From assembly GCF_026343335.1 (NCBI RefSeq), contig NZ_JAPELX010000001.1:4960001-5024000 (forward strand): a DNA stretch of 64,000 bases, read 5' to 3'. The notes under the pieces were generated by a model. The model saw only the letters and a program-made list of their open reading frames with translations, was not told where the DNA came from and ran no database searches. This document shows positions 27,565 through 35,988 of the stretch, in pieces; positions within the stretch are counted from its first letter, which is position 1, and the number at the start of each line of letters is the position of its first letter. A program made the position numbers and the translations under genes. Source of the DNA: Streptomyces sp. NBC_00078 (GTDB taxonomy: Bacteria; Actinomycetota; Actinomycetes; Streptomycetales; Streptomycetaceae).

Positions 27565-28448
27565 ACCGCCAGGCACAGGCCGCGGTCCTGTTCCTCATCG
27601 GTGCGGCCCTGCTGCACGCGGGCTTCACCAACCTGTACCTGCGCTACGTCAAGGCGGGCCTGCAGCCGCTGTTGCTGCTGTCGGGCGGGGTGCTGATCGC
27701 GGCGGCGCTGGCGACGGCCTGGTACGAGTGGCGGGAGCGGAAGGGGACGGGAGGCGTCGATGCGGAGAACGGGCGTCCCCACGAAGCCCACGCCGACGGA
27801 CACGCCCACAGTGAAGACGCCCACAGTGAAGACGCCCATGGGGAAGACGCTCGCGGCGAAGGTGCTCGCGGCGAAGGTGCTTACGCCGACGACGGGCGCG
27901 GGGACGACGGGCGCGCCGAGGACGGGCACGGTCACGTCCACCGTGAACCCCGCGTCTCCTGGCTCCTCGTCCTCCCCCTTCTCGCCCTCATCCTGGTCGC
28001 CCCGCCGGCCCTCGGCTCGTACAGCGCGATGCGCACCGGTACGGCGCTGCAGCAGCCGTACGGCTACAACCACCTGCCCGCCACCGGCCCGCTCCGCCTC
28101 AACGTGGTCGACTACGCGACCCGCGCGGTCTACGACCACGGCCGCTTCATCGACGGCCGTCAGATCAAGGTCACCGGCTTCGTCGCCCTGGACCACGCCG
28201 GCCACCCCTACCTGGTCCGCATGGCCCTCAACTGCTGTGCGGCGGACGCCCAGCCGGTGAAGATCGCCCTGACCGGCAAGATCCCCCCGGTGCTGCAACC
28301 GGACAAGTGGCTGGAGGTGACCGGGACGTACACCCCCAGGCGGACCAAGGACCCCGTCAACAACGGCCCGATCCCGTATCTCCAGGTCACGGCGGCGACA
28401 CCGGTGGCGACGCCGAAGGATCCGTACGACGAGTCGTGGAACAACTGA
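27561..28448 (+). CDS. TIGR03943/YcgQ-like membrane protein with His-rich loop
   Basis: A 295-residue partner of the permease: two N-terminal membrane helices (AAVLFLIGAALLHAGFTNLYL, GLQPLLLLSGGVLIAAALATAW), a His/Asp/Glu-rich loop at about residues 73-127 encoded by tandem 15-bp units (HSEDA, HGEDA, RGEGA), another membrane helix (WLLVLPLLALILVAPPALG) and a C-terminal domain with VTGFVALDH, RMALNCCAADAQPV and WLEVTGTYTP. The vicinal Cys pair and His-rich loop suggest metal binding. GTG start coupled to the upstream stop. The downstream hypothetical gene overlaps its 3' end on the other strand. Confidence 0.87.
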   Translation: MNRQAQAAVLFLIGAALLHAGFTNLYLRYVKAGLQPLLLLSGGVLIAAALATAWYEWRERKGTGGVDAENGRPHEAHADGHAHSEDAHSEDAHGEDARGEGARGEGAYADDGRGDDGRAEDGHGHVHREPRVSWLLVLPLLALILVAPPALGSYSAMRTGTALQQPYGYNHLPATGPLRLNVVDYATRAVYDHGRFIDGRQIKVTGFVALDHAGHPYLVRMALNCCAADAQPVKIALTGKIPPVLQPDKWLEVTGTYTPRRTKDPVNNGPIPYLQVTAATPVATPKDPYDESWNN

Positions 28449-28884
28449 CGACCGGCCACCCGGCCTCGCGCGCCGCAGCGACAGCCAGCTCCTCGGCGTC
28501 GTCTGCGGCGGAGTTCAGGGACGGGTCCCTGCCCGGCGCCGATCCGCCGGCCGCCACCGCGGCGGCCTGAGAGGCGGTGAGCGCGGCTCGCAACGCCCGA
28601 AGCGCGGCCTCGCTGCCGTCGACCGAGTGAGCCACCTGTGCGGCAAGTGCGGCCGCGGCGGCGGCGTTACGCGCGCAGCGGGCGTCGGCCGCGGGGTCGG
28701 GTGCGGCGTCGGGTGCGCTCGCGGAGAGCGCGTCGAGGGAACGGGCGGACAGACGCAGGGCGCCCGCCGCCCGCCCGGTGGGAGTCTTCGGCACGAGTTC
28801 GGCGGCGGCCCGGTCCACTCCGGCGTATCCGCACGCGGCCACGGCTCGGTCGTACGCACTCCGCGCGCGAGCAGCATGGCTCAT
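28387..28884 (-). CDS. Ala-rich hypothetical protein, 165 aa
   Basis: A putative gene beginning MSHAARARSAYDRAVAACGYAG, very rich in Ala, helical, with no motif beyond short Cys residues. It ends 61 nt inside the convergent TIGR03943 gene. Composition and an ordinary codon pattern in the first 100 residues favour a real gene; the tail past residue 145 may be spurious. The start ATG 28884 was taken over an upstream in-frame codon at 28908. Not recognised. Confidence 0.5.
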   Translation of the reverse strand: MSHAARARSAYDRAVAACGYAGVDRAAAELVPKTPTGRAAGALRLSARSLDALSASAPDAAPDPAADARCARNAAAAAALAAQVAHSVDGSEAALRALRAALTASQAAAVAAGGSAPGRDPSLNSAADDAEELAVAAAREAGWPVVSCSTTRRTDPSASPPVSPP

Positions 28885-28921
28885 CTCCGGCTCCTTGCAT
28901 GCAGGCAACCCTGGATATCTG

Positions 28922-28934
28922 ACTGACCGTCAGT
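28922..28934. promoter_or_regulatory. TetR-type palindrome
   Basis: ACTGAC-C-GTCAGT is a perfect 6-bp inverted repeat with one central base, lying in the 93-nt gap between divergent genes (28884- and 28978+). The form TGACTGACCGTCAGT is common for TetR-family operators. No TetR gene is in the window. Confidence 0.45.
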
Positions 28935-28977
28935 TATCGTCCCTCTGCCGCGCAGCTTCCGGAAGGGTCATGAAGGG

Positions 28978-29622
28978 GTGAACACAGTGGAGACGACGAC
29001 ACGTCCCCGAAGTCCGCAGCCGACCGGGACGCCACGCTGGGTCGCGCAGTTCTACCAGCCCTCCTCGACGTCCTGGCAGGTGTGCGCCGAGTCGCCCCAC
29101 CGCGCCCCCGTGCAGTACGCGCTCGGCGAGATGGCCCAGACCGTGCGGGCGCGCGGCGGCGATCTCACGGTCAGCCTGTGGGGCCCGAAGGACGGTGCGT
29201 GGCAGCGCCACGAGGTGCCGGCGGCCACGGCCGCGACGGACACTGCGACGGATACGGCCGCGACGGATACGGCCGCGACGGATACGGCTGTGCCGGATAC
29301 GGCTGTGCCGGGCACGGCCGCGACGGATGCGGCTGTGACGGGCGCCGCACCGCATGCGCCGTTCGTCGCTTCCGAGGGCCCGACGCCGAGCCCGCTCGCG
29401 GAACGCCTGCACAGTCGTCGGCAGCAGGTGCTCATGGCCGGCTTGAGCAAGGCCGGTCTCCACGACCTCACGCCGGACGACCATGCGGCCGTACAGACCC
29501 TCGCCGAGCAACTCGACGAGACCACCGTGCGCAGGATCGCCCAGTGGCTGGGTCGGTCCGCAGGTCAGCCGGCGGGTCAGGCCGCAGGTCAGTCCGCAGG
29601 CAACGCCCCGGTCAGTCCGTGA
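28978..29622 (+). CDS. Hypothetical protein with tandem ATDTA repeats, 214 aa
   Basis: Starts GTG 28978. The first 85 residues (WVAQFYQPSSTSWQVCAESP, ALGEMAQTVRARGGDLTVSLW) form a compact domain; residues 88-120 are Ala/Thr/Asp repeats from 15-bp tandem units; and the C-terminal 75 residues are helical (ERLHSRRQQVLMAGLSKAG, LTPDDHAAVQTLAEQL) with a Gln/Ala/Gly tail. Likely soluble. The repeat length probably varies between strains. Its 3' end overlaps the convergent GT2 gene by 11 nt. Unknown function. Confidence 0.7.
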   Translation: MNTVETTTRPRSPQPTGTPRWVAQFYQPSSTSWQVCAESPHRAPVQYALGEMAQTVRARGGDLTVSLWGPKDGAWQRHEVPAATAATDTATDTAATDTAATDTAVPDTAVPGTAATDAAVTGAAPHAPFVASEGPTPSPLAERLHSRRQQVLMAGLSKAGLHDLTPDDHAAVQTLAEQLDETTVRRIAQWLGRSAGQPAGQAAGQSAGNAPVSP

Positions 29623-30379
29623 CCGGATGACGCGGGTGGCGCCACTGGAGGTCCGCCAACGTCCTGGCTCTCGCTTCCACCACAGCCATCCGCGCATCCC
29701 GCTCGGCCGAGTCGGCATGCGCCGCCTGACCCGTCATCTGCCCGTCCCACTTCCGGTAGAACAGGCCCACCTCCTGCGAGAACCAGCCCCGGACGACGGC
29801 GTTCAGTGCGAGCAGCAGGCCGGTGTCCTCGGACGCCGGCAACGCCATCCACCCGCCGAGAGCCAGCAGCAGATCCCGCCGGACGAACAGCGTCGCCGGG
29901 TGGACCTGGGCGCGGAAGTCGTTCGCCTTCCAGTAGTCGAGTACGGTCCCGCGCTCGATCGGCCCGTCGGCGGGCTCGCCCTCAAAGCCGACCGTGGAGC
30001 CGTCCGGCATCAGGTCCAGCACCCGCGATGTCGCCCATCCGATCCCGAAGTCGCCTTCGAGCGCCGCCAGATCGCGGGCCAGTGCGCCCGGCGCGAGCTG
30101 GTCGTCGGCGTCCAGGATCTTCACGTACTCACCCTCGACGTGGGCGAGTGCGATCGTACGGGCGACGCCGGGGCCGCCCGGCCGGCCCTGCCGGAAGGTC
30201 ACGCGCCCGTCGTCGGGGACGTAGGGACGGACGCCGTCGGTCGTGCCGTCCTCCTGGATCACCCAGTGCCACTCCCACCCCCGAGGAAGCTCCTGCTCGC
30301 AGAGGGACTTGTACGCCTCCGGCAGGAACCCGGCCGACGGGGCGTGCACAGCGGTGACGATGACGATGCGCCGGCTCAC
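29612..30379 (-). CDS. Family 2 glycosyltransferase
   Basis: A 255-residue GT-A enzyme: RRIVIVTAVHAPSAGFLPEA opens the fold, VIQEDGTTDGVRPYV is the nucleotide-sugar region, YVKILDADDQLAPGALARDL holds the DxD metal motif, and FVRRDLLLALGGWMALPASED is the acceptor region. Acceptor and sugar are unknown. GTG 30379 begins the fold directly; the frame extends back through the heptamer array to 30466, which is unlikely to be translated as part of the protein. It shares strand with the WD40 gene 290 nt upstream, separated by hairpin 30473-30512. Confidence 0.85.
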   Translation of the reverse strand: MSRRIVIVTAVHAPSAGFLPEAYKSLCEQELPRGWEWHWVIQEDGTTDGVRPYVPDDGRVTFRQGRPGGPGVARTIALAHVEGEYVKILDADDQLAPGALARDLAALEGDFGIGWATSRVLDLMPDGSTVGFEGEPADGPIERGTVLDYWKANDFRAQVHPATLFVRRDLLLALGGWMALPASEDTGLLLALNAVVRGWFSQEVGLFYRKWDGQMTGQAAHADSAERDARMAVVEARARTLADLQWRHPRHPVTD

Positions 30380-30387
30380 AGCGACGG

Positions 30388-30591
30388 TCAACACCTTTCC
30401 GGGTGAAGGGTGAAGGGTGAAGGGTGAAGGGTGAGAGGGGAGGCGTGAGGGGCGAGGTGCGGGCATGCGAAGGCCCGACCGCTGGCGACGGGGGATGCAC
30501 CAGCGATCGGGCTGTGGCCCAGCCTAACAAGGCCGAAGCCGCCGTGGGAGCCGAGGGCCCGGCTGCGGCCCGTGGTTGTGGCTGAGATCAT
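30388..30591 (-). CDS. Small ORF with an excellent ribosome site, 67 aa (tentative)
   Basis: ATG 30591 is preceded by GAGGAGG with 5-nt spacing, the best Shine-Dalgarno in this stretch, 74 nt after the WD40 gene stop. It encodes MISATTTGRSRALGSHGGFG and more, ending in residues translated from the heptamer array. The region covers a 13-bp hairpin. It may be a genuine small protein or a leader peptide for the glycosyltransferase; no homologue is recognised. Confidence 0.3.
   Translation of the reverse strand: MISATTTGRSRALGSHGGFGLVRLGHSPIAGASPVASGRAFACPHLAPHASPLTLHPSPFTLHPERC
30401..30456. repeat. Heptanucleotide tandem array (GGGTGAA)
   Basis: Eight in-phase 7-bp units: four exact GGGTGAA (30401-30428), one GGGTGAG, then degenerate AGGGGAG, GCGTGAG and GGGCGAG. 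It lies immediately upstream of the GT2 start codon and inside its likely leader. It is one of three heptamer arrays in this part of the window. Confidence 0.85.
30473..30512 (-). terminator. Hairpin between WD40 gene and GT2 gene
   Basis: GCCCGACCGCTGG (30473-30485) and CCAGCGATCGGGC (30500-30512) pair over 13 bp with one mismatch and a 14-nt loop. No T-run follows, so it is either a Streptomyces-type terminator for the WD40 gene or an attenuator in the GT2 leader. Confidence 0.5.
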
Positions 30592-30665
30592 GTGGTCCTC
30601 CTCGGTCAACTCGCAGGTGGTGCACCGCAGTTGGTGATTCAGGCCATCCTCGAACACCGTGCGTT

Positions 30666-33600
30666 CTACCGGCCGCACGGAGGTTTGTACGAGAGCCGCG
30701 GCAGATATTCGTGCCACTTCTCCGGTGTCAGGACGCCCCGCGTGGTCGAGCAGATGTGCCGGATGGCGTCGTCGGGGTCCAGCTTCCACAGCCGGACGGT
30801 GTCGGAGCCGCTGGAGACTCCGATCATGTGGCTCGTGGGACTGAACGACAGGAAGTTGCCGGTCTTGGCGTTGGGGCTCATCGACTGCCCGATCGGGGCG
30901 GCCTCGGAGGGGTCGGCGACGTTCCACAGGCGGACCGTGTTGTCGTTGCCGCCGCTGGCCAGGGTGTGGCCGTCCCGGCTGAAGGTGAGCGACACGACCG
31001 CTTCGGTGTGACCGGTCAGGGGCCCGCCCAGCCCCGTCGCGTCGAGGGGGTCGGCGACGTTCCACAGCCGGACCGTGTCGTCGTCGCTGCCGCTGGCCAG
31101 GGTGTGGCCGTCCCGGCTGTAGGCGAGCGAGTTGACCGGTCCGCTGTGCCCCCTGAGAGGCCGGCCGAGCGGGGTGGTGTGGCGTGGATCGGTGATGTCC
31201 CAGAGCCGGATGGTGCCGTCCGCGCTGCCGCTGGCGAGCGTGTGCCCGTCCGGGCTGAAGCCGAGGGCGTTGATGTAGCCCTTGTGGCCGGCGAGCGGCG
31301 GGCCGTACGGAACGACGTGGGACGGGTCGCTGACGTTCCACAGCTGGAGCGCGCGGTCGGTGTACGCGGTCGCGAGCGTGCGCCCGTCCCGGCTGAACGC
31401 CAGCGCGTCCGGCCCCATGAACCGGGTCCGCAGGGTGACGGGCGGGCCGTAGCGGACCGGCTCGGCCGGGTTGGTGACGTTCCACAGGTACACCCGGTGG
31501 TTCGCCATCAGCACCGCGAGGGTGTGGCCGTCGGGGGAGAAGACCAGCGCACCGTCTCCCGCGCTCCCTGGCTTGGACGGCTTGCTCAGGGCCTTGGGCC
31601 GCTCGGGATCCTGTACGTCCCACAGCCGGATCCGCCCGTCGGCCGCCGCTGTGGCGAGCACCTTCCCGTCCGGGCGGAACGCCCCGCTGCGCCCGACCAT
31701 GTCGGCCGTCGGCACCGACCACAGACGGACCTTGCTGTCGCCGCTGCCGGTGGCCAGCGTGCGGCCGTCGGGGCTGAAGCCGACCGCGTACATCTCGCCG
31801 CTGCTCCCCGCGAGCGGTTCGCCGACCTGCGAGGGATAGGCCGGATCGCTGACGTTCCACAGACTCGCCGTGCTGTCCGCGCTGCCCGCCGCGAGCATGC
31901 TGCCGCCGGGACTGAAGGCCACGGACCACACGGGGCCGGTGTGGCCGGTGAGCGGCGCGCCGAGCTGCCCCGCGCGCCGCGGATCGGTGAGGTCCCAGAG
32001 CCGGATGGTGTCGTCCGCGCTGCCACTGGCGAGGGTGTGCCCGTCCGGGCTGAAGGCCACCGAGTGCACCGTGTCCGTGTGGCCCTTCAGCACGGTGCCG
32101 ATCGGCTTCGTACGGTGTGGATCGGCCGTGTTCCACAGCCGGATGGTTTCGTCGTCGCTGCCGGCCGCCAGCAGGCGCCCGTCGGGGCTGAAGGCCACCG
32201 AGCGCACCGCGGCGGTGTGACCGGTCAGCGCGCCGAGCGACGCGGGCCGGCTCTTGCTCATGTCCCACAGACGTACGGTGTGGTCCTCGCCGGCGGAGGC
32301 CAGGGTCCGTCCGTCCGGGCTGAAAGCGAGCAGGTAGATCGTGCCGGTGTGGCCGGTCAGGGGCGTACCGAGTGGCTTGGGGTGACCGGGATCCCGTACG
32401 TCCCACAGCCGGATGGTGCCGTCGTCGCCGGCGCTGGCGAGGGTGTGGCCGTCCGGGCTGAAGACGGCGGTGCTCACCCAGCTCGTGTGGCCGGTGAGCG
32501 GCTTGCCCAGCGGTTTCGGGTGCGAGCGGTCGCTGACGTCCCACAGGCGGACCGTCCGGTCGTAGCTGGCGGTGGCCAGGACCTTGCCGTCGGGACTGAA
32601 CGAGGTGAGGTAGACGGCGCCGGTGTGACCGAGCAGCGGTGTGGCCAGCGGAGCGTTCACGATCGAGATCAGCCGGTTGTTGGTGGCCGCGTCACCCGGC
32701 CGCAGGTCATGGGCCACCAGGTCGAGTTGGGCGGAGAGCGAGGGGTCGGTGTACTGGACGCGGTCGGCCTCGGCGACCACCTGCTCGAACACCGCGTCGT
32801 TGCGCTGCTGCCACGCGAGCACCGCCGCGCCGACGGCCAGCATCGACAGCACCACCAGCGCGGACACCGCCCCGCGCCGCATCACGAGCGTCCGCCTCCG
32901 CAGCCGTACCGCAGCGGCCAGGAACTCCACCGCGCTGCGGGTCAGGAAGGTGTCGCCGGCGGACTTCGCCCAGCTGCGGGCCTGCGCCAGACGGGAACCC
33001 CGGTACAGCATCGACGAGTCACGGTCCGAGCCCTCCCAGGCCCGGCCGTCCTCCTCCAGCTGCTGGCGCAGCAGATGGTCGTTGCGGTCCTCGTCGATCC
33101 AGTCGCGCAGGCGCGGCCAGGCGTGCAGCAGCGCCTCGTGGGTGATCTCCACGGTCTCCGCGTCGAGCGTCACCAGCCGGGCGCGGACCAGCGCCTCCAG
33201 CGACTCCTCCGTCTTGCCGGGATCCGTCGACTCCTCCGACAGCTGACGCCGTGTGCCTCGCCGACGGGTCGCCGGAGTGTCCTCGCCCAGCCGGACCAGC
33301 CGCAGCAGCAGCAGCCTGGCGGCCGTGCGCGCGGGCTGGTCGAGACTCGACCAGGCCCGCTCGGCGGTCGCGGCCACCGCGCCCTGGATCCCGCCCGCGG
33401 CCCGGTAGCCGGCCAGCGTCAGCCGTCCCGCCTTCCGCCGCTGCCAGGTGGCCAGGAGCGCGTGGGAGAGCAACGGCAGCACACCGGCGTCGTGCTCCCC
33501 CACAGCACGAAAGGCGTGGGAGGTACCCCCACCGCGGGGCCCGTCGGTGCTGACCTCCCGGACGATCAGTTCCGCGAGGCCCGGTTCGAGCTCCAGCCCC

Positions 33601-34781
33601 ACGGCCTTGGCCGGCCCGGTCACCGCATCGCGCAGCTCCGCCGTGCTCAACGGCCCGAGCACCATGTGCCGGTGCTGCAGCGCGTCGGCCAGCTCGGGGT
33701 ACCTCAGGCACTGCTCGTAGAAGTCGGCGCGGATGCCGAGGACCACGAGCACGGGCGCCGGCTCGTCCGGTCCCGCGGGCGAGCACGCGGCATGCAGGAT
33801 CTGCACGAACGTACGCCGGCTCGCCTCATCGGGACAGAGAGTGAAGGCCTCCTCGAACTGGTCCACGATGACGACGGGCCTCTCGGCGGAGGGCGTCTCG
33901 CGCCGGGCCCACGTGGCTACGGCACTCCGGACGGCACGCGCGAACCGCGGAGTCCCAGGCTCTGCCTCCCTCGCGGACTTTGCTCCCGCGTACTTCGCTC
34001 CCGAGCCCTCCACCGCCGTGTCCCCGGCCGCGGAGACGGCGGGTGCGGCGGGCATGACGGGTACGAGGGGTACGAGTTCGGGGATCCGCCGGGTCAGCTC
34101 CCCGACGGGATCGGCCCCGGGCACGAGCTGCACCACGCCCCGCGGCCGGCTGTCGTCGTCGCTGAGCGCGCCGTTGTGCAGGGCGGTCACCAGACCCGCG
34201 TTGAGCAGGGAGGACTTCCCCGCCCCCGAGGCGCCGACGAGCATGACCAGCCCGCCCGTCTTCTCCGCCACCCGGAGCTGGTCGACGAGGGCGTTGGTGC
34301 TCCGTTCCCGGCCGAAGAACCAGCGGGCGTCCTCCTGCCGGTAGGAGGCGAGCCCCCGGTACGGGCACACACCGGCGACAGCCGGCGCCTCGTCCGAGGA
34401 TCGTTCCTCCACGTCCGCGGCCGCCGCCGGACGGTCACCTGCGGGGTCGGCCACGGCGCGCTCCCACAGGCGCTGCCACTGGCCCATGTCGTACAGGCCG
34501 GCGGACACCGGCGTCGGCCGCGAACGCCGGGCCTGGGGTATCAGCACGTGCAGCACCGCGGTGAGGGCGGCGAACTGGGCGGGCACGTTCTTGGCCCGCC
34601 GCCAGTCGCTGATCCGCTGGGCGGACACCCGTACGGGCCGCCCCCGCTCGTCCACCCGCTGAAGCTGTACGACCGCCTCGGCCACGCGCGCGAGGGGAGG
34701 GTTTCCCGCCTCCTTGTACAGCAGCGCGAGCCGCTCCGCGAAGGCAGTACGTGCCCCTGAGTCGGAACTCAAGGCCTCCAC
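30666..34781 (-). CDS. Giant HTH - STAND NTPase - TM - WD40 protein (1371 aa)
   Basis: The N-terminal 80 residues are a Xre-like HTH (FAERLALLYKEAGNPPLARV, VSAQRISDWRRAKNVPAQF). Then comes an nSTAND1 NTPase: CPYRGLASYRQEDARWFFGR sensor, Walker A VGASGAGKSSLLNAG (183-190), Walker B-like VVIVDQFEEAFTL. A membrane helix lies near 637-657 (SALVVLSMLAVGAAVLAW), followed by 14 WD40 repeats (GHTGAVYLTSFSPDG-type, each ending RLWDV), enough for two seven-bladed propellers. The C-terminus is CSTTRGVLTPEKWHEYLP, also seen in this Streptomyces family. Such proteins are sensor/scaffold ATPases; a defence or developmental role is possible. A palindrome overlaps its promoter. Confidence 0.93.
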   Translation of the reverse strand: MEALSSDSGARTAFAERLALLYKEAGNPPLARVAEAVVQLQRVDERGRPVRVSAQRISDWRRAKNVPAQFAALTAVLHVLIPQARRSRPTPVSAGLYDMGQWQRLWERAVADPAGDRPAAAADVEERSSDEAPAVAGVCPYRGLASYRQEDARWFFGRERSTNALVDQLRVAEKTGGLVMLVGASGAGKSSLLNAGLVTALHNGALSDDDSRPRGVVQLVPGADPVGELTRRIPELVPLVPVMPAAPAVSAAGDTAVEGSGAKYAGAKSAREAEPGTPRFARAVRSAVATWARRETPSAERPVVIVDQFEEAFTLCPDEASRRTFVQILHAACSPAGPDEPAPVLVVLGIRADFYEQCLRYPELADALQHRHMVLGPLSTAELRDAVTGPAKAVGLELEPGLAELIVREVSTDGPRGGGTSHAFRAVGEHDAGVLPLLSHALLATWQRRKAGRLTLAGYRAAGGIQGAVAATAERAWSSLDQPARTAARLLLLRLVRLGEDTPATRRRGTRRQLSEESTDPGKTEESLEALVRARLVTLDAETVEITHEALLHAWPRLRDWIDEDRNDHLLRQQLEEDGRAWEGSDRDSSMLYRGSRLAQARSWAKSAGDTFLTRSAVEFLAAAVRLRRRTLVMRRGAVSALVVLSMLAVGAAVLAWQQRNDAVFEQVVAEADRVQYTDPSLSAQLDLVAHDLRPGDAATNNRLISIVNAPLATPLLGHTGAVYLTSFSPDGKVLATASYDRTVRLWDVSDRSHPKPLGKPLTGHTSWVSTAVFSPDGHTLASAGDDGTIRLWDVRDPGHPKPLGTPLTGHTGTIYLLAFSPDGRTLASAGEDHTVRLWDMSKSRPASLGALTGHTAAVRSVAFSPDGRLLAAGSDDETIRLWNTADPHRTKPIGTVLKGHTDTVHSVAFSPDGHTLASGSADDTIRLWDLTDPRRAGQLGAPLTGHTGPVWSVAFSPGGSMLAAGSADSTASLWNVSDPAYPSQVGEPLAGSSGEMYAVGFSPDGRTLATGSGDSKVRLWSVPTADMVGRSGAFRPDGKVLATAAADGRIRLWDVQDPERPKALSKPSKPGSAGDGALVFSPDGHTLAVLMANHRVYLWNVTNPAEPVRYGPPVTLRTRFMGPDALAFSRDGRTLATAYTDRALQLWNVSDPSHVVPYGPPLAGHKGYINALGFSPDGHTLASGSADGTIRLWDITDPRHTTPLGRPLRGHSGPVNSLAYSRDGHTLASGSDDDTVRLWNVADPLDATGLGGPLTGHTEAVVSLTFSRDGHTLASGGNDNTVRLWNVADPSEAAPIGQSMSPNAKTGNFLSFSPTSHMIGVSSGSDTVRLWKLDPDDAIRHICSTTRGVLTPEKWHEYLPRLSYKPPCGR

Positions 34782-34806
34782 CCCTTACTTCCCCCGCGCT
34801 TGGACC

Positions 34807-34875
34807 TCCGGATGGACATCCGGACCGGAAAACTCACTTTATATGGCTGACCTGGGAGTTAAGCGTCCGGACCGG
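34807..34875 (-). promoter_or_regulatory. Promoter and palindromes upstream of the WD40 NTPase
   Basis: On the minus strand, CATATAAAG supplies a TATAAA -10 (34843-34838). TCCGGATG-GA-CATCCGGA (34807-34824) is a perfect palindrome just downstream of the expected transcription start, and the decamer TCCGGACCGG occurs at 34819-34828 and again at 34866-34875, flanking the -10. This fits repression or autoregulation by the N-terminal HTH, but that is inference. Confidence 0.5.
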
Positions 34876-35087
34876 ACCCGGAATCTCCTCATGCGGAGCC
34901 ACGGCTGGCAGGATCACGACGCAGGGCGAACCGCCGCGCACCGACGGCGCGGGCCGTCAGCGCGGGACGTCAGCTCAGCGCACGTGGAAACAGCCCAGGA
35001 CGCCGAACGTTCTCGGTCAGCTTCCGCAGGATCCACGAGACGGCTGCGCCGGTCTCACCGCCTGAGCCCGACAGTCCGCCCGCAGCG

Positions 35088-35127
35088 TTCGGCACCGGTC
35101 CCCACGAGGGGAGGGACCGGAGCCGAA
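35088..35127. terminator. Hairpin, 15-bp arms
   Basis: TTCGGCACCGGTCCC (35088-35102) pairs with GGGACCGGAGCCGAA (35113-35127) with one mismatch and a 10-nt loop. It may be the terminator of the small minus-strand ORF at 35322-35513 or a remnant. Confidence 0.4.
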
Positions 35128-35321
35128 CCACGCGGGGCGGGGGCGAAAAGCGCGCGGCGGGAGCACGGGGCAGGAGGACGGCCCAGGACCTTGGGCGCCG
35201 GTGCCGCCCGTGAGCCGGTCGCCTTCGGGGACCTTCTCGTCCGGCTCGTCGCCTTCAGGGAAACCGTTTCGTGCGGCCCGGCGCACCTGCCCGGTGCCGG
35301 CGTGATCTTCACAGCACTTCC

Positions 35322-35513
35322 CTATACGAGTTCGGGGTCCGGGCGTGGCTGCCCGCCGGAGCCGCCCACGACGAGCGTCCTCCCGCCGGGCGTGCCCGGG
35401 TCGTTCGTGCCCGCCGTGCCTGCCCGGCGGTCGCGGTTTCGCCGGAGGTCGCCCAGCTCCGCTTGTTCGGCTGCGTTTGCCATTCGAAACGGTCTGTCCG
35501 AGACGCCGCGCAC
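35322..35513 (-). CDS. Small hypothetical protein, 63 aa (tentative)
   Basis: GTG 35513 has GGAG with 6-nt spacing. The product (MRGVSDRPFRMANAAEQAEL, then acidic/basic and Gly-rich to PDPELV) has reasonable amino-acid balance and about 80% GC3, better than other frames here. The hairpin at 35088-35127 would end its transcript. Not recognised; could be chance. Confidence 0.3.
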   Translation of the reverse strand: MRGVSDRPFRMANAAEQAELGDLRRNRDRRAGTAGTNDPGTPGGRTLVVGGSGGQPRPDPELV

Positions 35514-35660
35514 AACTCACTCCGCAGAGATGACAGGACACGGCCCGCATCTGTGACACGCGGTGCACGCCGGCAACGCAACCGGGGCGCCCCTACCTTC
35601 TTCCCCCTTCACCGTCGACTGATCGATGCGGCCGAACCGGCTGGGAAGGGAACGGCGTCA

Positions 35661-35702
35661 GGGGCATGGGGCATTGGGCATGGAGCGAGGGGCATGGGGC
35701 CG
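35661..35702. repeat. Heptanucleotide tandem array (GGGGCAT)
   Basis: Six in-phase units: GGGGCAT, GGGGCAT, TGGGCAT, GGAGCGA, GGGGCAT, GGGGCCG. Intergenic, about 290 bp upstream of the secreted peptidase start. Confidence 0.75.
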
Positions 35703-35988
35703 CGGTCCGCGTTCCTGGCGACCCTCGCCGACAGCAAGTAGGACGCTCGTGCCCGTAGCGGCGCCCGCGTGCCAGGCCGCACCCCGCACGAGCCGGGCGG
35801 CCACCCGGAGGATAGATTCCCCCATCCAGCCTCGGTCAGGCTTCCGGGCTCGTCGTGGTGCGTGCGCGAGGACGGCCCGGTGGCCGCCCACCCTCCCGTG
35901 TCCCCGTCACGGGAAGAAGCGCCGGCCGCACCCTGGCCGGCGCTTTCCGCCGCCCCGAACCGCAGACGTGTTCACAGATGAGGAAGCC

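Larger units (their letters stand above)
34876..35988. other. 1.1-kb region with few supported genes
   Basis: Between the divergent WD40 NTPase gene and the trypsin-like gene. It holds one hairpin (35088-35127), a tentative 63-aa ORF (35322-35513, minus) and a heptamer array (35661-35702). Longer frames on either strand are Arg/Pro/Gly-rich without ribosome sites. The last 250 nt must hold the promoter of the peptidase gene. Confidence 0.45.

Noticed and set aside
30576..34760. 1394-aa open frame on the plus strand opposite the WD40 gene
   Set aside because: It is the complement of a high-GC3 gene; composition is Arg/Val/Gly-rich without motifs, while the minus frame has Walker and WD40 motifs.
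34714..35556. 280-aa plus-strand frame in the long intergenic region
   Set aside because: No ribosome site, Arg/Pro/Ser-rich, overlaps the start of the WD40 gene; not supported.
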